Origin: an uncultured bacterium | GTDB taxonomy: Bacteria; Cyanobacteriota; Vampirovibrionia; Gastranaerophilales; Gastranaerophilaceae | NCBI GenBank assembly: GCA_902777605.1 | Contig: CACYUI010000018.1 | Location: forward strand, 1 to 38,643 | Length of the DNA stretch: 38,643 nt | Direction: 5' to 3' | Part shown: piece by piece, positions 14,519 through 22,746 of the stretch | How positions within the stretch are numbered: position 1 is the first letter of the stretch | Layout: each line of letters opens with the position of its first letter | Made by a program: the position numbers and the translations under genes | Notes under the pieces: generated by a model | What the model was told of the DNA's origin: nothing | The model's input: only the letters and a program-made list of their open reading frames with translations | Database searches by the model: none

Positions 14519-14971
14519 ATGAGCGAAAAATCAGAAAAAGCAAAAGAATTATTTAAACAAGGTTATAACTGTTCTCAATCAGTTTTAGGCGTATTTTGTG
14601 AAGAATTGGGAATGGATTTTGATACGGCAATGAAGATTTCCTGTTCTTTTGGCGGCGGAATGGGAAGGATGAGAGAGGTATGCGGAACCGTTAGCGGAAT
14701 GTTTATGGCTGCGGGGCTTGCCTTTTCAACAACAGAGCCTTCTGCAAAAGTAGAGCAGTACAAAATAGTTCAAGAGTTGGCTAATAGATTTAAAGAAAAG
14801 AATGGTAGTATAATATGCAGAGAACTTTTACAAGGTATCGAGAGCTCAACATCTCCGACTCCGAGCGAGAGAACAGAAACTTATTACAAAAAACGCCCTT
14901 GTATAGAGCTTGTCGGTGACTGCGTAGAAATTCTTGAACAATATATGAAAGAAAGAACAAAAGTAGGATAA
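14519..14971 (+). CDS. C_GCAxxG_C_C family redox protein
   Basis: A 150-aa protein of the putative redox-active C_GCAxxG_C_C family (PF09719): GYNCSQSVL near residue 16, FGGGMGRMREVCGTVSGMF in the middle, then CRELL and a final RPCIELVGDCVEI. The four conserved cysteines are all present. Members are thought to bind an iron-sulfur or other metal centre or to do thiol redox chemistry, but no reaction is established. AGGAG lies before the ATG. It sits nine bases from the hydrolase gene and three from the thioesterase gene, so it is firmly in the operon. Confidence 0.85.
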   Translation: MSEKSEKAKELFKQGYNCSQSVLGVFCEELGMDFDTAMKISCSFGGGMGRMREVCGTVSGMFMAAGLAFSTTEPSAKVEQYKIVQELANRFKEKNGSIICRELLQGIESSTSPTPSERTETYYKKRPCIELVGDCVEILEQYMKERTKVG

Positions 14972-14974
14972 TTT

Positions 14975-15772
14975 ATGGAAAAATATTCGCACAATTATAA
15001 TGTCATTTTGGATAATATGGACTTAAACGAGTATCGACTTAGACCAATTTCTGCAATAATGTACCTGCAAGACTGTTTCGCAAGGTTTTGTGCCACAAAA
15101 AAAATGGCAGCATATGACCTGTTTCCTAAAAACATGTACTGGGTTGTAGGAGAGTTTAATGTAGAATTTGAAGATAAATTACCTTTTTGGTCAGAAGAAA
15201 TTAAGACAGAAATTTGGATGTCTGAAATTACTAAGTTAAAAATGTATACTGACTTTAATCTCTATTATAACGACAAGGTTTTTGCAAAGGGTAACGGCTG
15301 TTGGTTTCTGCTTGACCAAGAATCAAGAAGACCAATAAAAACAGATATTGTACTTGAAAAATTTTCTGTATGTAGTGAACTTACACTTGGCGAACACAAA
15401 AAATTTGCTCTATCAGATGAACTGGAAAAAGTTAGTGAAATAGAGCATCGAAATAACTTATCAGACCTTGATTTTAACAAACATGTTAATAATAAAAGCT
15501 ATATAAATTTAGCGGAAGCTACTGCAAATGATGAATTCAGAAAAACACATACTTTAAAAACTTTGAATATAAGATTTAACAGAGAATCTTTTTTGGGCGA
15601 TGTATTGTTGTGTTCTACTTATAAAACGGCAAATGATAATACTTATGTTCACAAAATCACAAAAGACGGTGTTTCCATATGCGATATTCAAACTTCCTGG
15701 ATAGAAAAACCCGCAAGTGTCCCTATAATTGATTATGAACTTAAAGTCAAATCAGAGGAGGCTTTTGTTTAA
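14975..15772 (+). CDS. Acyl-ACP thioesterase
   Basis: A 265-aa double hot-dog protein of the acyl-ACP thioesterase family (PF01643). The first hot-dog runs over residues 1-135, with YRLRPISAIMYLQDCFARFC and WVVGEFNVEFEDKLPFWSEE. The second carries the catalytic-type motif SDLDFNKHVNNKSYINLA (Asn, His) at about 165-182. It releases free fatty acids from acyl-ACP in the cytoplasm. It is last in the four-gene operon, three bases after the redox protein. Length matches bacterial members (about 240-270). Confidence 0.85.
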   Translation: MEKYSHNYNVILDNMDLNEYRLRPISAIMYLQDCFARFCATKKMAAYDLFPKNMYWVVGEFNVEFEDKLPFWSEEIKTEIWMSEITKLKMYTDFNLYYNDKVFAKGNGCWFLLDQESRRPIKTDIVLEKFSVCSELTLGEHKKFALSDELEKVSEIEHRNNLSDLDFNKHVNNKSYINLAEATANDEFRKTHTLKTLNIRFNRESFLGDVLLCSTYKTANDNTYVHKITKDGVSICDIQTSWIEKPASVPIIDYELKVKSEEAFV

Positions 15773-15810
15773 TATTACCCTCTTATCGGATATTAACAAC
15801 TTGACACATA

Positions 15811-15819
15811 TGGTATAAT
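15811..15819 (+). promoter_or_regulatory. Extended -10 of the transglycosylase gene
   Basis: TGG followed by TATAAT (15814-15819) is preceded by a TTGACA at 15801-15806 that is too close to act as -35. An extended -10 promoter is the better reading. It lies 29 bases before the ATG at 15849. Confidence 0.55.
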
Positions 15820-15848
15820 AGCTCATATAGGCGATAGGGGTTTAATAG

Positions 15849-16310
15849 ATGAGAGCAATTTTTAGAGGATTACTTACACTGGCTATATGTATAATTACGA
15901 CTTGCGGCGTATTTGCAGGTAATACCGATGATGTTAAACAAAATATAATAAAACAAGCAAAGTCAATGGGTGTTGAACCTGCAATTGTTTTAAGTATTGC
16001 TAAACTGGAGTCCGGTTTTAGACAAGAAGCAAGGGGCTGTGGTGGACATGTAGGAGTTTTTCAACTCTCTCCTATGACTGCAAAGAACATGGGATACAAC
16101 GCATATAATTTAGACGAAAATATTAAAGCCGGTATAACATATTATAAAAATATGTATGATATGTTTGGCTCTATGGAGCTTGCTGTAGCTGCATATAACT
16201 CAGGACCTGTTGCTATAAAAAGATGCAACAATACCATACCGCATCATTCAAAACACTTTGTTTCTAAAATAATGAATGACTATAAGTATTATAAAAGCAT
16301 AGGAATTTAA
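15849..16310 (+). CDS. Lytic transglycosylase (SLT domain), secreted
   Basis: A 153-aa protein. A signal peptide covers about residues 1-23 (ending VFAG) and a compact goose-type SLT domain follows. The catalytic glutamate is E54 in IAKLESGF, then GVFQLSPMTAK and the AVAAYNSGP motif. It cleaves the glycan strands of peptidoglycan to 1,6-anhydromuramyl products in the periplasm. Its own promoter (15811-15819) and AGGGG ribosome site make it a single-gene unit. It converges, by a four-base overlap, with the gene at 16307-16672. Confidence 0.9.
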   Translation: MRAIFRGLLTLAICIITTCGVFAGNTDDVKQNIIKQAKSMGVEPAIVLSIAKLESGFRQEARGCGGHVGVFQLSPMTAKNMGYNAYNLDENIKAGITYYKNMYDMFGSMELAVAAYNSGPVAIKRCNNTIPHHSKHFVSKIMNDYKYYKSIGI

Positions 16311-16672
16311 ACATTATCTTCTGCGGTAAGCTGAACTATTCCCGCTTCGGGGTTTAGCGCTTCGATAACTATTTTGTTATTACCTTCAACAATACATTCT
16401 TGACCGCTCATGATAAGTGTACCGCTTTGACCGAGTCTAAACACAACAGGGTTTTCTTCGGAGACTTCTGTTCCCGTAACTTCTTTACCATTCGTGATAA
16501 ATTTGACATCTTTAGACTCAAAGACTACATCATTAATTTTTACATAGTTAAAACCACTGATTAGTCCGGGGCCAAGTACATTTTTCAACACAACACTTGC
16601 ACCGTTTTCAAGCTTTTTTAAAGAACCTTTTTGGTAGATTCTTCTAATCAAAAACTCAGGAACTACGACCAT
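16307..16672 (-). CDS. Conserved hypothetical beta-rich protein
   Basis: A 121-aa protein starting VVVPEFLIRRIYQKGSLKKL and continuing ENGASVVLKNVLGPGLISGF, EVSEENPVVFRLGQ, and a final strand pair. It resembles a small family I know from archaea and Chloroflexi, often next to metabolic enzymes and sometimes loosely annotated with HMG-CoA reductase, without a proven function. Alternating strands suggest a beta-sandwich. GAGGT precedes the ATG. It is 15 bases downstream of the GH35 gene, so probably co-transcribed and possibly a carbohydrate-related accessory. Confidence 0.55.
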   Translation of the reverse strand: MVVVPEFLIRRIYQKGSLKKLENGASVVLKNVLGPGLISGFNYVKINDVVFESKDVKFITNGKEVTGTEVSEENPVVFRLGQSGTLIMSGQECIVEGNNKIVIEALNPEAGIVQLTAEDNV

Positions 16673-16687
16673 TTATACTACCTCATC

Positions 16688-19102
16688 TTATTTAAACAGC
16701 TGACAAATCTTAAATGTACCTAATAATATTTTAACATCTTTTAGGTCGGATTTAAAGCCCCATGCGGATTTTACATTCCTATCTTTTTCCCACACTACTA
16801 TATCAAGCCTGTTGTGAGGTTTTAAAAATTCGTTTATGAGATAAAATTTGTCTTGTACATGTCTGCGCTTAATGTACCTGCCTATTTTCACTCCGTTCAA
16901 GTATATCGTAGCTCTTCTGCATCTGAAGTCCTCAAAAGAAATATATTTTGCAAAAAATACATCGTCTTTAATTTCCGTATCAAAGTTTACTGTAATCTTG
17001 GCAAGATATGGATTATCGCTTTCTTTTTTGTAACCGCGCTCAAGCGCAAGTTTTTCGCAAACATAAAACTCAATCGGAACTTGTGGCGTTGTTTCAAAAA
17101 TCACAAGCCCCCTCGGGTTATTCGTATCTCCTGAAAATCCCTTATCAAAACCAAGATTTTGAACCAGTATGGTTAATTCGTTTTTATCTCTATTCAGAAT
17201 TTCTTTGTTGAGAGGTACAGAAAGTGTTTCAGGTACTTCTTGAAGTTTTTCCAGTTTGTAACTGTTTCGGTTAATTATTTCTTTTCCATTTATGTACACC
17301 GCAAACAAATGTCTTGCACTCAGTGTAATTTCGGTTAAATTATCGGGAATTTGAGCTTTGTACCAAATAAACTCATCATACATATCACAAGAGAAAGCAT
17401 CTGTTTTACCGCTGATTTTTTTCCAAGCTGAATAATCGTAACCCAAATCAATTTCAGGAGAACAAAATTCAACATTAGCAATTTCTAATTGTTCAAGTGT
17501 TTGAGGCTTATTAAACTCTGTTACTATACAATTTCTTTTTCCAAATTTGTATTGCAAATCAAAGTATGCAACTTCTGTATTTTTATCTACCGCAATGGCA
17601 CCGTTTGGCAAAACATAATCTGCATTAAAAATTATTCTGTCGCCCAAAAACCAGCTTCTGTCTGCAAGGTGTTTTGTTAAGAAGATTATCTGAGTTGTTT
17701 TACCTTCTCGCTCAAAAGTGAAATTCTCATAATCTTTTTGGTCAGCGGAAATTATCGTTCCGTCTGAAAGACATATTTTTGCATCTTTATCTGAAATAAA
17801 GAAAATGGCTTCCTCTTTCGAATTATTAAGCTGCGCAAAAATTTCGGCATCCGAAAACTCAATATCACAACCTTTAAGCTCCAAATTTATGGGACAAATT
17901 TTCATATCACAAGGCTTAAGTTGGATTGATTTTTCTAATACATTGACACCTGTTGTATCTTGATTCATATTCCTTATAAATAACCAATCGCAATCATTAA
18001 TGAGGTCATGTCGCAATTTTGCATAAATATTTTCTTGATAAAAATCAAGTTCTTTTGGTTCAGTCATTGTGAGGTCAAATGAATCCAAAAAATAATTTAA
18101 TTCTTTTGCTTTATAGAAATTGCTTTGAGGAACACCAAATTCATCAATAGGAGCAGTAAACTCATAACTGGTATACACTTCATCACAAGCTAAATCGTCC
18201 CAATTAGTTCCGCCAACTGCAAGATAATGATTAAATAATGTTACACCCTGAGAAATGGCGGTTTTTGTCATTATGTTTATGTGCTCATCCCCAAGAGCCT
18301 CTCTAATATGCTTGTACCCTGAGCCATCCCACTTATCAAACCAGCCGGATTGCATTTCTGCAATAAATGGTGGCGACTCTTCTTTTGCACACCTGAAAAC
18401 ATCTTCGACATTATCTAAGGTATCAAAACAAAAATTGTCTTGCTTCCAGTTTTGATTTGGATTGATGTATGGGTATAAATCAAGCGCATAAATATCTACA
18501 CAATCTGCCCAAAGTCCTGCAAAATAAGCATCATTATGAAAAATTGGGCATTTAATACCTCTTTCTCGAGCCATTTTGTATAGCTCTCGCATGTAATCTT
18601 CTTCCATTGTATCGGTTGCATACTCGTTTTCTATTTGGAAAAGAATTACGTTATCAAAATCTCTTATTATCGGAATGATTTGATCATACCATTCTTTCAC
18701 ATATTCCATGTATTTTGAAGAATATTTGTAAGTTGTACCGATTCTGTTTCTCGGAACAACATCTTCCATTTTTAATAACCAAAACGGAAGACCGCCTGCG
18801 TTAACTTCAGCGTTGATAAAAGGTCCGGGGCGGGCAATAACATAGAGTCCCGCTTTTTTAGCCTCTTCCAGAACTTTTCTGACATCCTTAATCCCCGAAA
18901 AGTCATACTCACCTTGCTTTTTGCTATGGTAATTCCAATTGAAATAAATGTCGACAGTATTATATCCACCCGCTTTCATTTTTAGGAATCTGTCCCTTGC
19001 CATCTCGACTCCGGGGGTGCGAAAATAGTGGAAAGATCCGCTTTTTATAAACACACGCTTTCCGTCAACCATTAGGGAATATCTGTCAAAAGTTATTTCC
19101 AT
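16688..19102 (-). CDS. GH35 beta-galactosidase
   Basis: An 804-aa protein of glycoside hydrolase family 35: KRVFIKSGSFHYFRTP at residues 14-29, YVIARPGPFINAEVNAGGLP, the acid/base glutamate in QIENEY near residue 159, and the nucleophile in FIAEMQSGW near 248. C-terminal beta-sandwich domains occupy about 520-800. There is no signal peptide, so it should act in the cytoplasm on imported galactosides. No ribosome site precedes the ATG; a TAAAAT -10 ends six bases upstream (see promoter entry). The downstream small gene at 16307 follows in the same direction. Confidence 0.9.
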   Translation of the reverse strand: MEITFDRYSLMVDGKRVFIKSGSFHYFRTPGVEMARDRFLKMKAGGYNTVDIYFNWNYHSKKQGEYDFSGIKDVRKVLEEAKKAGLYVIARPGPFINAEVNAGGLPFWLLKMEDVVPRNRIGTTYKYSSKYMEYVKEWYDQIIPIIRDFDNVILFQIENEYATDTMEEDYMRELYKMARERGIKCPIFHNDAYFAGLWADCVDIYALDLYPYINPNQNWKQDNFCFDTLDNVEDVFRCAKEESPPFIAEMQSGWFDKWDGSGYKHIREALGDEHINIMTKTAISQGVTLFNHYLAVGGTNWDDLACDEVYTSYEFTAPIDEFGVPQSNFYKAKELNYFLDSFDLTMTEPKELDFYQENIYAKLRHDLINDCDWLFIRNMNQDTTGVNVLEKSIQLKPCDMKICPINLELKGCDIEFSDAEIFAQLNNSKEEAIFFISDKDAKICLSDGTIISADQKDYENFTFEREGKTTQIIFLTKHLADRSWFLGDRIIFNADYVLPNGAIAVDKNTEVAYFDLQYKFGKRNCIVTEFNKPQTLEQLEIANVEFCSPEIDLGYDYSAWKKISGKTDAFSCDMYDEFIWYKAQIPDNLTEITLSARHLFAVYINGKEIINRNSYKLEKLQEVPETLSVPLNKEILNRDKNELTILVQNLGFDKGFSGDTNNPRGLVIFETTPQVPIEFYVCEKLALERGYKKESDNPYLAKITVNFDTEIKDDVFFAKYISFEDFRCRRATIYLNGVKIGRYIKRRHVQDKFYLINEFLKPHNRLDIVVWEKDRNVKSAWGFKSDLKDVKILLGTFKICQLFK

Positions 19103-19108
19103 ACTCTT

Positions 19109-19136
19109 ATTTTACAGTTTTTTTTATTTCGGTCAA
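19109..19136 (-). promoter_or_regulatory. GH35 promoter, leaderless geometry
   Basis: Minus-strand TTGACC (19131-19136), 16-bp spacer, TAAAAT (19109-19114), then six bases to the ATG at 19102. The predicted transcription start coincides with the start codon. Confidence 0.6.
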
Positions 19137-19166
19137 ATGTTTTGTTAATCAAATTATTATGCAAAG

Positions 19167-19343
19167 GTCGGCATTACTATGCCGACATCATGCAAACACA
19201 AGGTGAAAATGGTATGCCTCCCCTAATTAGGGGAGGTTTGGTGGGGTAACAACATTTCTGGAATTTATCAAAACTCTTCCCCCCAATCCTCTCCATCAAG
19301 TGGCGAGGGGCGAGGTTTGTTTTGTCGCCTTAGTAAAGGCGAC
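19167..19343. repeat. Hairpin cluster resembling a small non-coding mobile element
   Basis: Three strong inverted repeats in 180 bases: GTCGGCAT/ATGCCGAC (19167-19186), the 20-bp perfect palindrome CCTCCCCTAATTAGGGGAGG (19217-19236), and GTCGCCTT/AAGGCGAC (19324-19343). In addition, GGGGAGGTTTGGTGGGG (19230-19246) is nearly complementary to the pyrimidine-rich stretch at about 19276-19294, giving a larger stem. The region is GC-richer than its surroundings and non-coding. It looks like a REP/MITE-type insertion. The last hairpin abuts the stop of the gene at 19344 and may terminate it. Confidence 0.5.
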
Positions 19344-19568
19344 CTATAAACTGATATTATTAAGTTCAGTTTGCCTGAACTCTAATAAATATTTTGTACA
19401 CAAACCTATTAAAAAATTCAACGCCATCAACTCTTCAAAATCATTTCTTTCGGAACAAGAACTCAAAAGGTTCCAATCTTCATTGGCTTTTGTATAAATA
19501 ATATCACTTAATAATTTTATGCTCTTTATAGGAGTATGTATTTCCGATAAAAAATCCTCGTATTCCAT
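19344..19568 (-). CDS. 74-aa hypothetical protein
   Basis: A small helical protein starting MEYEDFLSEIHTPIKSIKLL with no recognised domain. A clear AAAGGAG site precedes the ATG at 19566-19568, supporting a real gene. Its stop codon touches a strong hairpin. Two cysteines flank a central ERNDFEELMALNFLIGLCT helix. It is divergent from the small regulator at 19714. Confidence 0.5.
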   Translation of the reverse strand: MEYEDFLSEIHTPIKSIKLLSDIIYTKANEDWNLLSSCSERNDFEELMALNFLIGLCTKYLLEFRQTELNNISL

Positions 19569-19676
19569 GCTTTTCTCCTTTTGTAAAGTTTTATTTATTA
19601 AATCGTTTCATTAATGAAACTTGCGGAACGCATATGTGTCATGATTATATGCCACTGTATTCATTTTGTCAACATA

Positions 19677-19685
19677 TGGTACAAT
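19677..19685 (+). promoter_or_regulatory. Extended -10 of the HTH-acetyltransferase operon
   Basis: TGG-TACAAT (19677-19685) with TTGTCA at 19667-19672 too close to be its -35; the same arrangement as at 15801-15819. It lies upstream of the start at 19714 and rules out the earlier in-frame ATG at 19666. Confidence 0.5.
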
Positions 19686-19713
19686 CGTGTTGCATGTGAA
19701 AGGAATGTGGCTC

Positions 19714-19935
19714 ATGTCATCAAAAGAGAGTGTTAAAATATTACTCGTAAAAAGAAATATGACAGTTAAAGCTTTAGCTGAAAAACTAACCGAATTAACA
19801 GGAAGAAAATATTCCCGTTCAGGTTTGTCTAACAAAATTAATCGCAGTTCGATTAATTTTGATGAAATGGAAGAAATTGCCAAGATTTTGGGATACAGAA
19901 TAGAGTTTGTAGATATAGAAAATGGACGAAATTAG
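19714..19935 (+). CDS. Small helix-turn-helix regulator
   Basis: A 73-aa protein with an XRE/Cro-type fold: VKILLVKRNMTVKALAEKL, YSRSGLSNKINRSSINFDEM, then EEIAKILGYRIEFVDIE. The start is chosen at 19714 because it lies after the promoter and has an AAAGGA site. It overlaps the acetyltransferase gene by 14 bases and is probably its co-expressed autoregulator. The whole family consists of stand-alone DNA-binding domains; the target is unknown. Confidence 0.75.
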   Translation: MSSKESVKILLVKRNMTVKALAEKLTELTGRKYSRSGLSNKINRSSINFDEMEEIAKILGYRIEFVDIENGRN

Positions 19936-20497
19936 ATTAAAAAAGTTTTATGAACACATGACTTCCGGGAAGCCTGTTGAAGAAGAGATGCTTAAGATTT
20001 TCAATGAATTGAGTCAAGAGGCTCTTCAAATTACTATGGAGATTAATAACAAATATCACACTCCAGATGAACTTGTAGAATTATTTTCAAAACTTACTAA
20101 TAAGCATGTTGATAAATCTTTTAGGTTATTCCCACCTTTTTATACAGATTGCGGTATAAATATTACGGTTGGAAAAAATGTTTTTATTAACGCATGCTGC
20201 AAATTCCAAGACCAAGGCGGAATAACAATAGGCGATGGGGTTTTGATAGGTCATAATGTTACTCTTGCGACACTAAACCATGACGAGAGACCTGAATTTC
20301 GTCAAAACATTACTCCTAAATCGATAAAGATTGGTAACAATGTATGGATTGGCTCAAATGCAACAATTTTACAAGGTGTAACTATAGGTGACGGAGCAAT
20401 AATTGGTGCAAACGCAGTTGTGACAAAATCTGTTCCAAAAAATGCCGTAGTGGTTGGAATACCAGCAAAAGTTATTCGATTCGTAAAAGAAAATTAG
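19922..20497 (+). CDS. Sugar O-acetyltransferase (maltose/galactoside acetyltransferase family)
   Basis: A 191-aa left-handed beta-helix protein. The N-terminal mac domain (MTSGKPVEEEMLKIFNELSQ) is followed by hexapeptide repeats: INITVGKNVFINACCKFQDQ, GGITIGDGVLIGHNVTLATLNH with the catalytic-type His, IGNNVWIGSNATILQGVTIG, and the closing VVGIPAKVIR. It transfers acetyl from acetyl-CoA to a sugar hydroxyl in the cytoplasm. It overlaps the regulator gene. The sugar cannot be told from sequence. Confidence 0.9.
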   Translation: MDEIRLKKFYEHMTSGKPVEEEMLKIFNELSQEALQITMEINNKYHTPDELVELFSKLTNKHVDKSFRLFPPFYTDCGINITVGKNVFINACCKFQDQGGITIGDGVLIGHNVTLATLNHDERPEFRQNITPKSIKIGNNVWIGSNATILQGVTIGDGAIIGANAVVTKSVPKNAVVVGIPAKVIRFVKEN

Positions 20498-20651
20498 CAA
20501 AAGAATATATTTACACATTCTTGCATATTATATTGTTCTCTTGGTAACATTTTGTAATAATTATTCAAAAAATATGCAATTTTTATTCCTTTTATGTTTT
20601 TATATATATGTAGATATCTCAATTGTTGTGTGTATCAAAAGGCTGGAATAT

Positions 20652-22043
20652 ATGAAAGTACAAGGAATCAACAATAATGTTTATTCTGCAAAAAACCCGA
20701 CTACTTTCTGCGGAAAAGGCGGGTTAGATCCTGATATTATAAACCATTTGAATAAAAATGGAAGCAAAATGTCACGATTTTTACATTATGTTGGTGAAAA
20801 TCAGGGAGAAGCTTTAAATATTATAGTAACAGCACTTGGTACTGCAATTGTTTGCCCTATTTTTATTGCATTTAATCCGTTTTCTAAAGAAGATGAAAAA
20901 ACAAAAGCATATTCGGCATGGCGTCAGCCAATTTCTGCTATTATTGCTGTTGCAGCACAATTAACAATTACAAAATGGTTTAACAACTGGATTGCAAAAG
21001 CTGCAAGTACATCTGATAAAGATGGCAAAGCAAATTTTGCTAGAGCTGATTTGAGAGCAAAACCTCATGAACGCTATTTAACAAAAATAATAAAATTGGA
21101 ACACCCAAATTGGGACGCAAAACAAATTGATGCGGAAGTTAAGAAACGACAGCTTGATGCCGAAAAAAGAGAAATAAGAAGATATAGACAAATTATGAAA
21201 GACAAGCCTATTGAGATAAAAGACTTGGTTTGTCAGGATTATTTGGATAAAGCAGAAAATAAATTCTTTGATGAATTTAAGATAAAAAACAAAGAAGAAA
21301 TTGAAAAGAAATTTGGCAAAAAAATTGACGATATATGGTCTACAAAACTAAAAAAACATCTGAACAAAATGCTTGATGATAAAGCAGCCGCATTAGGAAA
21401 AGACAGACAAACACTTTTGCAAGAAACAGCAGAAAAGATGGTCGAAAAAGAAGTTACTGCAGAGGCAGTAACAAAGAGTGCAATAAGATATCTAAAAGCA
21501 AAAGGAGCAAATGTTCAAAAAGCAATTGATACATGTGACGAAAACGGTGTAAAAAGAATAATTGCCGCACTTAATCTTGATAAGAAATTTGCAGATGGTT
21601 TAAATACCGAACAAATTGCAAAAGAGGTTGTTGCAAAATTAAATCATATCAAAGAGTATGAAACTGCGCATCAAATGATAGATTTTACTTCAGTAAAAGA
21701 AATGGGTAACAACTATGAAGAAGTTTTACACAATGTTAAAATCAAAAAATTTGTTCGCTCTAAAACATCTGATGCACGCAGAGTATTCAAAACCAAGAAT
21801 ACTCAATTAGGTTTAATTGTTACTCTTGCAACACTTCCGTTTACATGTGGTTTCTTAAACTGGTCATACCCAAGAATTATGGAAAAAATTATGCCTGAGA
21901 TGTCGGCAAAGCGCAAAGAAATTTCGCAAAAAATAGATGATGTATTCGATAAATTGGGCTTAGATGATATACAAGATAAAATGAATATAGATGAACTCAA
22001 AAATGCATTAAAACTTGGGTTTGAACAAGAGGAGGATGACTAA
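20652..22043 (+). CDS. Lineage-specific membrane protein with coiled-coil middle
   Basis: A 463-aa protein with no named family. The start is placed at the ATG of MKVQGINNNVYSAKNPTTFC rather than an earlier in-frame ATG at 20541, because the conserved NxxxxxNPTTFCGKG opening typical of this lineage begins there and an AAGG/GGAA site precedes it. Hydrophobic segments lie near residues 55-78, 90-110 and 392-412. The intervening 270 residues are lysine- and glutamate-rich helices. The gene ends in a TAATG overlap with the next gene, so the two proteins are translationally coupled and probably form a complex. Confidence 0.65.
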   Translation: MKVQGINNNVYSAKNPTTFCGKGGLDPDIINHLNKNGSKMSRFLHYVGENQGEALNIIVTALGTAIVCPIFIAFNPFSKEDEKTKAYSAWRQPISAIIAVAAQLTITKWFNNWIAKAASTSDKDGKANFARADLRAKPHERYLTKIIKLEHPNWDAKQIDAEVKKRQLDAEKREIRRYRQIMKDKPIEIKDLVCQDYLDKAENKFFDEFKIKNKEEIEKKFGKKIDDIWSTKLKKHLNKMLDDKAAALGKDRQTLLQETAEKMVEKEVTAEAVTKSAIRYLKAKGANVQKAIDTCDENGVKRIIAALNLDKKFADGLNTEQIAKEVVAKLNHIKEYETAHQMIDFTSVKEMGNNYEEVLHNVKIKKFVRSKTSDARRVFKTKNTQLGLIVTLATLPFTCGFLNWSYPRIMEKIMPEMSAKRKEISQKIDDVFDKLGLDDIQDKMNIDELKNALKLGFEQEEDD

Positions 22044-22660
22044 TGAGCAAAGTTACAAAAGTCATAGACTCCTTCTACAATTCAAATATAGGCAAAAAGC
22101 TTGCTAACCCAAAAGCTACGGTTGCTACTGCGGCTATGATTGCAACGGTTTCTAATGTGTCAAAAGATGCTGTAAATTGTGCATATTATACAATCCAGTC
22201 TTTGAACAATGATAGGATTCCCGAAGACCAAAGAAAATTCGTTGCAGCTTTAGACCTTTCTAATGGTATTATGAATGTCGGTGTTCAGCTTTTAATGTCT
22301 TTTGGTATAGCAGAACTTATTACATCAATTTTTGATAACAAGATTGGAAAACATAAAGATTTTTCTGATAAAGCTGAAATAATAGAAGAAAAATTCAAAT
22401 CATTACCTGAAGAGTTGAAAAAGAAAACGACTAAGGAAGAATTTGCAAAGGGATACAAAAAATTGGTTAAAAAGAACAGAGACCTTGCAAGGTTAGGATT
22501 TACAGTATTGACTGTTAATATCGCAATGCAAGTTTTGACTAAGAGAATAATTACTCCTCTTGTTGCAACACCAATGGCATCTTTCTTTAAAGAAAAATTT
22601 GAAAAGGCTGAAGAAAACAGTAAAGCAAAAGAAAACCACAAACTTAAGACAAATGCTTAA
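22043..22660 (+). CDS. Lineage-specific membrane protein, partner of the preceding gene
   Basis: A 205-aa protein of unknown function. Hydrophobic stretches occur at about residues 25-45, 75-95 and 153-178, with a charged helical segment (EEKFKSLPEELKKKTTKEEF) between. The ATG overlaps the stop of the upstream gene (TAATG), with GAGGAGG as ribosome site. It shares the layout of helices around a charged middle with its partner. The two seem to be an obligate pair in the inner membrane. Confidence 0.6.
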   Translation: MSKVTKVIDSFYNSNIGKKLANPKATVATAAMIATVSNVSKDAVNCAYYTIQSLNNDRIPEDQRKFVAALDLSNGIMNVGVQLLMSFGIAELITSIFDNKIGKHKDFSDKAEIIEEKFKSLPEELKKKTTKEEFAKGYKKLVKKNRDLARLGFTVLTVNIAMQVLTKRIITPLVATPMASFFKEKFEKAEENSKAKENHKLKTNA

Positions 22661-22746
22661 TTTAGTTTTATTAGTTAAACATACAGATTTTTTCTTATGT
22701 TTGTGAGATATTATTAAAAGAGGATAGCTTTTTTAGGAGAGAATTA

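Noticed and set aside
16688..19102. Plus-strand open frames inside the GH35 gene
   Set aside because: The minus-strand GH35 protein has complete catalytic motifs throughout, so the opposite frames are shadows.
20541..20651. Longer start for the 463-aa membrane protein
   Set aside because: The extension is low in coding character, and the lineage-typical opening with a ribosome site begins at 20652.
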